DNA of 9,120 bases. Source: an uncultured Roseburia sp. Its GTDB lineage: Bacteria > Bacillota > Clostridia > Lachnospirales > Lachnospiraceae. Under the pieces are notes generated by a model. The model saw only the letters and a program-made list of their open reading frames with translations. It was not told the origin of the DNA and searched no databases. The stretch is from positions 1-9,120 of the forward strand of contig CAKQXQ010000070.1 in assembly GCA_934292805.1 (NCBI GenBank), written 5' to 3'. Both the position numbers and the translations under genes were made by a program. This document shows, in pieces, positions 1 through 5,794 of this stretch; position 1 is the stretch's first letter, and each line of letters opens with the position of its first letter.

Positions 1-65
1 AAAAGCAGAGGGAGACAATGCGGGCTGGAGCTGGCAGGGATACGGAGACAATGGAGGAGAGATTC

Positions 66-107
66 GAAAAATAAAACCGCATTGGTATTATTATAAATGC
101 TGGTTTT
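66..107 (-). terminator. Intrinsic terminator of the small minus-strand gene (possibly bidirectional)
   Basis: The arms 73-83 and 96-107 pair over 11 bp with one bulged base at 101, leaving a 12-nt AT-rich loop. Read on the minus strand, the stem is followed by a T-rich run (complement of 67-76). It lies just past the stop codon at 130-132, as expected for a terminator of that gene. On the plus strand the tail is only four T, so it could also serve a gene ending at the left edge, but less convincingly. Confidence 0.6.
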
Positions 108-129
108 GATGTAGAAAAGCAATCGTTCT

Positions 130-417
130 TCACGAATGCATCATAATCCCCCATTCACTTCTGGAACGCCACTGCTCATTCATCCAGTCGACTGCCTGCT
201 GTTTGCCTTCTTCTGTGAATGGAAAAGTGGCAGAAATTTTCTGGTCATCGGGTGTGGCTGCAAAATTATAAGGTCCAGGCCATACAGTGGCGCAGAAAAC
301 ATCGTTTTCTGCGTCATCTTTGTCTTTTTTTACAAGGTAACGCATACCTTTGTAGCTGCCGGTAAACTTTTCTTTTTTATAAAAATTCATGTTTAAAATA
401 TCTTCTGTTGTGATCAT
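130..417 (-). CDS. Small conserved-looking protein of unknown function (95 aa)
   Basis: I do not recognise a named family. The product is small, soluble and charged, with no signal peptide or membrane segment. It opens MITTEDILNMNFYKKEKFTG, has an aromatic centre (VWPGPYNFAATPDDQKIS) and a C-terminal stretch with EEGKQQAVDWMNEQW. This amphipathic character looks like a real folded protein rather than a shadow frame. An ATG four codons further upstream (427-429) is possible, but that ATG and the next codon form the TGAGG ribosome binding site (424-428), six bases before the ATG at 415-417, so I chose the inner start. A terminator hairpin follows the stop. It is divergent from the peptidase gene and shares a 195-base spacer with it. 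No function can be inferred from this context. Confidence 0.7.
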   Translation of the reverse strand: MITTEDILNMNFYKKEKFTGSYKGMRYLVKKDKDDAENDVFCATVWPGPYNFAATPDDQKISATFPFTEEGKQQAVDWMNEQWRSRSEWGIMMHS

Positions 418-440
418 ATAAAACCTCATTTCTACTACAA

Positions 441-470
441 ACTATACTGCGGATCATCATTAAGATACAA
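441..470 (-). promoter_or_regulatory. Weak candidate promoter for the small minus-strand gene
   Basis: On the minus strand TATAGT (441-446) lies 18 bases downstream of TTGTAT (465-470), only a partial match to the -35 consensus. An alternative -10 is the minus-strand TATAAT at 476-481, within a palindromic ATTATAAT, but it lacks a recognisable -35. The choice between them is uncertain. Confidence 0.3.
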
Positions 471-500
471 CTAACATTATAATGTATTTGCAGGGATAAG

Positions 501-523
501 GAAATATGAAAAAAAGATATTTC
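501..523. repeat. Perfect 7-bp inverted repeat in the divergent spacer
   Basis: GAAATAT (501-507) and ATATTTC (517-523) are perfect inverted copies around a 9-base A-rich centre. It lies between the small minus-strand gene and the peptidase promoter, so it could be an operator. The sequence is AT-rich, so chance is also possible. Confidence 0.35.
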
Positions 524-565
524 AAAAACGGTAAATTAGAGATAGTAAAAAAGCACTCCAGCAGA

Positions 566-604
566 TATAATAAAGATTGTCGGAAAACCAGAGACAGATA
601 GGAG
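566..604 (+). promoter_or_regulatory. -10 box and ribosome binding site of the M3 peptidase gene
   Basis: A perfect TATAAT at 566-571 has no good -35 at normal spacing. It predicts a transcript start near 578, which falls on the alternative TTG start at 577 and so argues against that start. AGGAGG at 599-604 lies eight bases before the ATG at 613 and settles the start there. Confidence 0.5.
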
Positions 605-612
605 GAGCATAT

Positions 613-2292
613 ATGAAATTTTCAGAAATGCCATACAAGCGTATTGATATGGATGAAGTAAAGAAAACTTACCGTGATATTATCGACCGCACGAAGGCGG
701 CTTCCAGTGGAGAGGAACAGTTCGAGATCCACAGAGAGTATTATAAGTTTATGGATGATGTCCGCACAAGCATGGAGCTTGCGATGATCCGTCATGACAT
801 TGACACAACCGATGAATTTTATGAAAAAGAGAGTGACTTTTATGATGAGGTTACTCCGATCATCAGCCAGTATGAGAACGAATACGGAAAAGTACTTTAT
901 GATTCTCCATACAGAGATTATCTGGAAAGCAAAATCGGAAAAGTAACCTTTAAAAATATTGAGATTGCAAACAAGGCTTTTGATGAGAAGATCATCCCGC
1001 TGATGCAGGAAGAAAATGCATTGAGCAGCCGTTACAGTAAGCTGATCGCTACAGCGAAGATACCTTTTGAGGGAGAAGTTTACAATCTGTCTCTCATGAG
1101 AAAGTTCCAGACCAGCCAGGACCGCGAAGTCAGAAGAAAAGCATGGAAGGCAGTCAGTGATTATTTCCTGTCTGTTACAGACGAGATCGACGAGATTTAC
1201 GATAAGATGGTAAAAAACAGAACCGAGCAGGCAAGACAGCTTGGATATGAGAATTATGTGGAGCTTGGCTATTACCGCATGAACCGTAACTGTTATGACA
1301 AGGAGATGGTAGAGAATTTCCGTAAACAGGTAAAGGAATATTTTGTACCATTTGCAAATAAGCTGCATGAGAACCGCAGAGTGCGTATCGGTGTGGATAA
1401 GCTATCCTATATTGATACGGATGTTTATTTTACCAATGGAAATCCGGCACCAATTGGAACACCGGAAGAGATCCTTGCAGCAGGCCAGAAGATGTATGGG
1501 GAATTGTCACCGCAGACAAAAGAATTTTTTGACTTCATGATGGAAAATGAGCTTTTTGATGTACTTGGAAGAAAGACCAAGCGTCAGGGCGGATACATGA
1601 CATATATTCCGAATTTTAAATCACCGTTTATCTTTGCAAACTTTAACGGAACAAGCGGCGACGTGGATGTGATCACTCACGAATGCGGACATGCATTCCA
1701 GGGATATATCGTGCGTGACGAGGAAATCCGTGAATTTGCTGATATCACGATGGAAACTGCAGAGATCCACTCTATGTCCATGGAATATTTCACATATAAC
1801 TGGATGGAGTTATTCTTCGGAGACAGAAAGGATGATTATCTGAAGATGCATCTGGAAGACTCTTCTGCATTTGTACCATATGGATGCATGGTGGATGAAT
1901 TCCAGCATATCGTATATGAGAATCCGGACATGACACCGGCAGAGCGAAAAGAGGCATGGGCTAAGCTAGAGAAAGTCTACAGACCACATATGGATTACGA
2001 AGAGGATCCGTTCTTTGGAAAAGGTGGATTCTGGCAGAAACAGTCCCATATTTTCGGAAGTCCGTTTTATTATATTGATTACTGCCTTGCAAGCGTATGT
2101 GCAATGCAGTTTAAGGCAATGATGGATGAGGATTTTGAAAAAGCCTGGGCAAATTATTACAAGCTCTGCAAATTATCAGCGAGAGATTTCTTCACGAATG
2201 TGATCGTTGAGGCTGGACTGGTAAGTCCGTTTGAAGATGGCTGCATCAGAAGTCTTGTCGAAAAATTTGAGAAGAAGGCTTTCTGCGATTAG
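613..2292 (+). CDS. M3-family zinc oligoendopeptidase (PepF-like)
   Basis: This is a cytoplasmic metallopeptidase that hydrolyses short peptides. The zinc motif HECGH is at residues 356-360. The likely third ligand is Glu384 in an AEIHSMSME segment, 28 residues after the first histidine, as is usual for M3 peptidases. A downstream H-I-F-G-S-P-F-Y-Y segment (479-487) matches the conserved His/Tyr region that shapes the substrate site. The N-terminal half is helical and charged, as in this clan. The length of 559 aa fits the group of M3 oligoendopeptidases related to, but distinct from, classical PepF. There is no signal peptide. An in-frame TTG at 577 would add 12 residues, but the strong AGGAGG at 599-604 supports the ATG at 613. 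The gene is separated from the opp operon by a terminator, yet degrading imported peptides is a natural shared role (inference). Confidence 0.93.
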   Translation: MKFSEMPYKRIDMDEVKKTYRDIIDRTKAASSGEEQFEIHREYYKFMDDVRTSMELAMIRHDIDTTDEFYEKESDFYDEVTPIISQYENEYGKVLYDSPYRDYLESKIGKVTFKNIEIANKAFDEKIIPLMQEENALSSRYSKLIATAKIPFEGEVYNLSLMRKFQTSQDREVRRKAWKAVSDYFLSVTDEIDEIYDKMVKNRTEQARQLGYENYVELGYYRMNRNCYDKEMVENFRKQVKEYFVPFANKLHENRRVRIGVDKLSYIDTDVYFTNGNPAPIGTPEEILAAGQKMYGELSPQTKEFFDFMMENELFDVLGRKTKRQGGYMTYIPNFKSPFIFANFNGTSGDVDVITHECGHAFQGYIVRDEEIREFADITMETAEIHSMSMEYFTYNWMELFFGDRKDDYLKMHLEDSSAFVPYGCMVDEFQHIVYENPDMTPAERKEAWAKLEKVYRPHMDYEEDPFFGKGGFWQKQSHIFGSPFYYIDYCLASVCAMQFKAMMDEDFEKAWANYYKLCKLSARDFFTNVIVEAGLVSPFEDGCIRSLVEKFEKKAFCD

Positions 2293-2372
2293 AACGCACA
2301 GAGCATGCCCAGAGTACACACAGGGCACCGGCTGGAATAAGGCTGACAAAACAATCGAATAAGTTTTAATAG

Positions 2373-2419
2373 AAAAAGGACAGGGAAACCCAACATGAGG
2401 GCAATTCCCTGTCCTTTTT
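2373..2419 (+). terminator. Strong intrinsic terminator after the M3 peptidase gene
   Basis: A perfect 15-bp stem pairs 2373-2387 with 2405-2419 around a 17-nt loop. The 3' arm ends in five T, with a further T-run shortly after. It lies 80 bases past the peptidase stop codon and isolates that gene from the opp operon. Confidence 0.9.
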
Positions 2420-2448
2420 GATACATTTTTTCAATCGCCTGGGAAGCG

Positions 2449-2463
2449 TATTTTCAGATATTT
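2449..2463. promoter_or_regulatory. CodY-box-like sequence upstream of the opp operon
   Basis: TATTTTCAGATATTT matches 12 of 15 positions of the established CodY consensus AATTTTCWGAAAATT. Peptide transport operons are classic CodY targets in Firmicutes. However, it lies about 120 bases upstream of the -35 box, and AT-rich DNA gives chance matches, so this is only a candidate. Confidence 0.35.
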
Positions 2464-2560
2464 AAAGTCGGCAAAAATTGATTTTTTTTACAGAGCGGAT
2501 TTTGTGCATTATAGAAAAAATGCGTCAAAATAGCATGTTTATATTATAAAAATGTATGAA

Positions 2561-2578
2561 TTGTTTCTCGGTAAACAA
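2561..2578. repeat. Inverted repeat TTGTTT-N6-AAACAA just upstream of the opp -35 box
   Basis: The arms at 2561-2566 and 2573-2578 are perfect inverted copies, and the element ends seven bases before the -35 box. The location suits an operator or activator site. The same arms with the same six-base spacing recur at 8678-8695. Confidence 0.45.
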
Positions 2579-2585
2579 ATTATTA

Positions 2586-2613
2586 TTGACAAATCTTATT
2601 TTGACTGTATAAT
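2586..2613 (+). promoter_or_regulatory. Sigma-A promoter of the opp operon
   Basis: Consensus TTGACA (2586-2591) and TATAAT (2608-2613) are separated by 16 bases. Transcription should start near 2620, giving a leader of about 113 nt before oppB. The -10 box is embedded in a palindrome. Confidence 0.85.
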
Positions 2614-2618
2614 ACAGT
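2604..2618. promoter_or_regulatory. 15-bp palindrome covering the opp -10 box (candidate operator)
   Basis: ACTGTAT and ATACAGT flank a single central A, forming a perfect 7+1+7 inverted repeat that spans the whole TATAAT box. A protein bound here would block RNA polymerase. The half-sites recall the E. coli LexA box, but the spacing differs and Firmicute LexA sites are different, so the regulator is unknown. Confidence 0.5.
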
Positions 2619-2629
2619 TTATACATAAG

Positions 2630-2656
2630 TTAGAGTGATAAAGTATTAGAGTGATA
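2630..2656 (+). repeat. Direct repeat TTAGAGTGATA in the opp leader
   Basis: Two exact 11-base copies at 2630-2640 and 2646-2656 have a 16-base period, each preceded by AAGT. They begin about ten bases past the predicted transcription start. They could be tandem protein sites on DNA or RNA. The second copy is the one that aligns with the leader element at 8910. Confidence 0.6.
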
Positions 2657-2682
2657 CAAAGACATCAAGATAACATGATAGA
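2646..2682 (+). promoter_or_regulatory. Shared leader element, copy 1 (opp operon)
   Basis: TTAGAGTGATA followed by GATAACATGATAGA (2669-2682) aligns without gaps to 8910-8946 in the leader of the second lipoprotein gene. The 14-base second block differs at one position between the two. The middle 12 bases are not conserved. It lies between the promoter and the oppB ribosome binding site. Confidence 0.45.
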
Positions 2683-2732
2683 TGAGCAAAGAAGTATCCA
2701 ATCGTAAAAAAGAAATGACAGGAGAGAAAGAA

Positions 2733-3644
2733 ATGGGAAAGTATATTGTAAAACGAGTAATATTGGCAATTGTATCCATTTTGATCGTCAGTGCGATAAC
2801 ATTTTTCGTAATGAATATCATTCCGGGTGGACCGTTTAACAAAGAAAAAGCAACAAGCGCGGAGGCACAGAAGGTTCTGGAAGAGAGATATAACCTCGAC
2901 AAACCGATCCCACAGCAGTATGTGATTTATATGAGCAACCTGTTACACGGTGACTGGGGCGTTTCCTTACATAGTGGACGTGACATTAAGAATGAGATTT
3001 CAACCAGATTTAAAGTGTCTGCAAAATTGGGAGGAATGGCTGCCGGTGTAGCGATTGTGGTAGGACTGGTGCTTGGAAGTATTGCAGCCCTGACACGTAA
3101 CAAACTTCCTGACAGGCTGATCGTATTCTTCACAACACTTGGAACGGCGATGCCGTCATTCGTACTGGCAACTTTACTTCTTCTGGTATTTTGTCTGAAG
3201 CTTAAATGGTTTCCGGTATGGTCGTCATCTTCTCCGAACTATGTATTACCGATCATAGCCTTAAGTGTTTACCCGATGGCATATATTACACGTCTTACAA
3301 AGACGAGTATGTTAGATGCCTTGAACCAGGATTATATCCGTACAGCGAAAGCAAAAGGTGTTCCTGGATGGAAAGTGATTTTTAAGCATGCACTCAGAAA
3401 TGCACTGATCCCGGTCATTACTTATGTAGGACCGATGGTTGCATATATTCTGACAGGATCAATGGTTGTTGAGAATATTTTTACGATCGGCGGACTTGGA
3501 TCCTCTTTTGTAACAAGTATCGTAAACAGGGATTATACAATGATCATGGCAACAACAATTTTCCTTGCGGTTCTTATGGTAATTGCAAACCTTCTGACAG
3601 ATATTGCATATAAATTTGTTGATCCTCGAATCACATTTGAGTAA
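2733..3644 (+). CDS. oppB: Oligopeptide ABC transporter permease OppB
   Basis: This is one of the two channel subunits of a peptide importer in the cytoplasmic membrane. The product has 303 aa, close to the usual OppB length. It starts with a typical OppB N-terminus (GKYIVKR, then a membrane segment at about residues 9-30 ending IIPGGPF). An external loop follows, then membrane segments near 100-120, 128-155, 170-190, 225-248 and 268-292. The EAA-type loop that docks with the ATPases is at 200-228 (DYIRTAKAKG, then ALRNALIPV). It ends in the common VDPRI motif. An ATG 17 codons upstream is possible, but AGGAG at 2720-2724 with eight-base spacing and the family N-terminus support 2733. It is the first gene of the operon, with 20 bases separating it from oppC. 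Confidence 0.94.
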   Translation: MGKYIVKRVILAIVSILIVSAITFFVMNIIPGGPFNKEKATSAEAQKVLEERYNLDKPIPQQYVIYMSNLLHGDWGVSLHSGRDIKNEISTRFKVSAKLGGMAAGVAIVVGLVLGSIAALTRNKLPDRLIVFFTTLGTAMPSFVLATLLLLVFCLKLKWFPVWSSSSPNYVLPIIALSVYPMAYITRLTKTSMLDALNQDYIRTAKAKGVPGWKVIFKHALRNALIPVITYVGPMVAYILTGSMVVENIFTIGGLGSSFVTSIVNRDYTMIMATTIFLAVLMVIANLLTDIAYKFVDPRITFE

Positions 3645-3664
3645 AAGGAAAGGACGGATGAAAA

Positions 3665-4741
3665 ATGGATCTGAAAAAAAGACAATTTCTGTCTGCACAG
3701 GTAGATTTAAGTAAATTCAATCATAAAAATTTTGACAAGGCAACTGAGGATGAAAAGAAGCAGCAGGATGTTATGGGTGAATCCACAACCTTTTTCAAAG
3801 ATGGTATGAAGCGTCTCAGAAAAAATCCTCTGGCAATGGCAAGTATTGTTGTTCTTGTATTGCTGATCCTTACAATTATAATTGCACCGCATATTTGTCC
3901 ATACAGCTATTCACAGATCATCTCGGTGAATGGAGTGCGTGATAAGACAGCGGCAAACCTGGCACCATTCGAGTATTCCAAGCTGGAGACAAAGTATATG
4001 GAAGAAACAGGTGAGAAACTTTTCCCACATATCTTCGGTACAGACAGCTTATGCAGGGATTATTTTATCCGTGTGATCTATGGAACAAGAGTCAGCCTTG
4101 CAGTCGGAGTAGTGGCAGCGATCATGGTGCTTATCATCGGACTGATCTACGGATCCATTGCAGGATACTTCGGAGGAAAAGTCGATCTTATCATGATGCG
4201 TATCGTAGATGTGATCTATTCCCTGCCGGATATGCTGATCATCATTTTACTGTCAGTTGTATTCAATGAGACTTTAAAGCCCCTGATACAGGGAACCGTT
4301 CTTGAAAAGCTTGGAACGAATATGATCTCAATCTTTATTGTATTCGGACTTTTGTACTGGGTAAGCATGGCGAGGCTGATCCGTGGACAGATCTTATCAA
4401 TTAAGAATAATGAGTATGTACTTGCAGCAAGATGTATCGGTACAAAAAATGGCAGAATTTTAAAAAGACATATTTTACCGAACTGTTTGTCCGTGATCAT
4501 TATCACAACAGCACTTCAGGTTCCAAGTGCCATTTTTACAGAAAGTTATTTGAGTTTCCTTGGACTTGGTGTTGCATCACCGCTTACCTCTCTGGGAAGT
4601 CTTGCAAATGACGCAAGATCCGGTATGCAGTCCTATCCGCTGAGACTGGTCATCCCGGCAGTTACGATCTGCCTCATTGTTCTTGCATTAAACTTACTGG
4701 GTGACGGACTTCGTGATGCCTTTGATTCAAAACTGAACTAG
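3665..4741 (+). CDS. oppC: Oligopeptide ABC transporter permease OppC
   Basis: This is the partner channel subunit to OppB. The family motif FGTDSLCRD (residues 124-132) precedes the transmembrane core, and the EAA loop that contacts the ATPases runs 250-272 (EYVLAARCIGT, then KRHILP). Membrane segments are at about 57-76, 142-168, 178-200, 220-236, 272-290 and 326-346. The protein, at 358 aa, is longer than most OppC proteins (about 300). It has a charged N-terminal extension of some 55 residues, and the external loop after the first membrane segment (about 80-120) also looks enlarged. The usual LGRD of the motif is LCRD here. AAAGGA at 3649-3654 lies ten bases before this ATG. The ATG at 3658 is in a different frame. 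Confidence 0.94.
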   Translation: MDLKKRQFLSAQVDLSKFNHKNFDKATEDEKKQQDVMGESTTFFKDGMKRLRKNPLAMASIVVLVLLILTIIIAPHICPYSYSQIISVNGVRDKTAANLAPFEYSKLETKYMEETGEKLFPHIFGTDSLCRDYFIRVIYGTRVSLAVGVVAAIMVLIIGLIYGSIAGYFGGKVDLIMMRIVDVIYSLPDMLIIILLSVVFNETLKPLIQGTVLEKLGTNMISIFIVFGLLYWVSMARLIRGQILSIKNNEYVLAARCIGTKNGRILKRHILPNCLSVIIITTALQVPSAIFTESYLSFLGLGVASPLTSLGSLANDARSGMQSYPLRLVIPAVTICLIVLALNLLGDGLRDAFDSKLN

Positions 4742-4786
4742 AAAGCATTTTGGTAAAAATAATAGAAAGTATAGTGAGATAAGAAT

Positions 4787-5791
4787 ATGAGTGAAGAAAA
4801 TAAATACATATTAGAAGTGAATGATCTTCATACAAGCTTTTTTACAGATGCCGGTGAAGTGAAGGCGGTCAATGGTATCTCCTTTAACTTGGAGCCGGGA
4901 AAGACACTCGGAATCGTAGGTGAATCCGGTTCCGGTAAATCAGTTACCGCTTATTCTGTTATGCAGATCCTTGCAGAGACAGGACGTATCACAGGCGGAG
5001 AAGTAAAGTATCTTGGAGAAGACATTACCAAATGGAACAATAAGCAGATGCAGAAGTTCCGTGGTGAAAAATGTTCCATTATTTTCCAGGATCCGATGAC
5101 AAGCCTGAATCCGGTATTTACCGTTGGCAGCCAGCTGATCGAAGCAATTCTGCTCCACACTGATAAAAATAAAAAACAGGCATGGGACAGAGCGGTTGAA
5201 ATGCTCACACTGGTCGGGGTGAATGAACCGGAAAGCCGTATGAAACAGTATCCGCACGAGCTTTCAGGTGGTATGAGACAGCGTGTCATGATCGCGATGG
5301 CACTTGTGTGTGAGCCGGATATCCTGATCGCTGATGAGCCGACTACTGCACTGGATGTTACGATCCAGGCACAGATCCTGGAGCTGATGCAGGATCTTCA
5401 GAAGAAGTTCGGAATGGCGATCATTATGGTAACACATGATCTTGGTGTCATTGCAAGTATGTGTGACGAGATCCTTGTCATGTATGGCGGACGTGTCTGC
5501 GAGAGAGGAACCGCAGATGATATCTTCTATCGTCCGGCACATGAATATACAAAGGGACTTTTGAAATCGATTCCGAAAGCAGACAATATGGATGAAAAAC
5601 TGGTACCGATCGGAGGTACACCGATCAACTTACTGCAGATGCCGCAGGGCTGTGCATTCTGTCCGAGATGCGATTCGGCAATGAAGATATGTCTTACCGA
5701 AAAACCGGAAGAATTACGTATCAGTGACACACATCTGGCAGCCTGCTGGATGAATATCAAAGAATTATATGAGGCACAGGAGGAAAAGTAG
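4787..5791 (+). CDS. oppD: Oligopeptide ABC transporter ATPase OppD
   Basis: This is one of the two cytoplasmic ATP-hydrolysing subunits that power peptide import. All ABC motifs are intact: Walker A GESGSGKS (45-52), Q-loop Gln101 in FQDPMTSLNP, signature LSGGMRQR (159-166), Walker B ILIADEP with catalytic Glu184, and switch His217. The C-terminal peptide-transporter domain carries four cysteines at 289, 295, 302 and 320 (C-x5-C-x6-C-x17-C), a pattern associated with an iron-sulfur cluster in some OppD/DppD proteins. It has 334 aa, normal for the family. The ribosome binding site is weak (GTGAG at 4774-4778), unlike those of its neighbours. OppF begins three bases after its stop codon, suggesting coupled translation. 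Confidence 0.95.
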   Translation: MSEENKYILEVNDLHTSFFTDAGEVKAVNGISFNLEPGKTLGIVGESGSGKSVTAYSVMQILAETGRITGGEVKYLGEDITKWNNKQMQKFRGEKCSIIFQDPMTSLNPVFTVGSQLIEAILLHTDKNKKQAWDRAVEMLTLVGVNEPESRMKQYPHELSGGMRQRVMIAMALVCEPDILIADEPTTALDVTIQAQILELMQDLQKKFGMAIIMVTHDLGVIASMCDEILVMYGGRVCERGTADDIFYRPAHEYTKGLLKSIPKADNMDEKLVPIGGTPINLLQMPQGCAFCPRCDSAMKICLTEKPEELRISDTHLAACWMNIKELYEAQEEK

Positions 5792-5794
5792 ATT

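Larger units (their letters stand above)
2420..2585. other. AT-rich intergenic stretch upstream of the opp promoter
   Basis: No open reading frame worth calling lies in this part of the 440-base gap between 2293 and 2732. It contains a run of eight T near 2482-2489, a CodY-like sequence and an inverted repeat that are listed separately. Otherwise I see nothing specific in it. Confidence 0.6.

Noticed and set aside
1..109. Possible C-terminal end of an upstream plus-strand gene, with GGAGACAATG repeated at 11-20 and 44-53 (33-base period).
   Set aside because: All three frames are open from the edge (stops at 72-74, 94-96 and 107-109). The frame ending at 72-74, just before the hairpin, and the Gly/Trp-rich frame ending at 107-109 both look possible, and there is too little sequence to choose.
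136..396. An 86-aa plus-strand reading frame overlapping the small minus-strand gene.
   Set aside because: It is antisense to the better supported gene, Phe/Cys-rich as expected of a shadow frame, and has no ribosome binding site.
536..545. TTAGAGATAG upstream of the peptidase as a third copy of the shared leader element.
   Set aside because: It is short, needs a gap, and lacks the GATAACAYGATAGA block.
577..612. TTG start adding 12 residues to the M3 peptidase.
   Set aside because: It has no ribosome binding site, falls at the predicted transcription start, and the strong AGGAGG at 599-604 serves the ATG at 613.
622..1368. A 248-aa minus-strand reading frame inside the M3 peptidase gene.
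   Set aside because: It is fully antisense to a gene with intact catalytic motifs, has a shadow-like Leu/Ile/Cys-rich composition, and shows no start signals.
2604..2618. LexA box at the opp promoter.
   Set aside because: The half-sites CTGT/ACAG recall the E. coli box, but the gap is five rather than eight bases, and LexA sites in Gram-positives have different half-sites.
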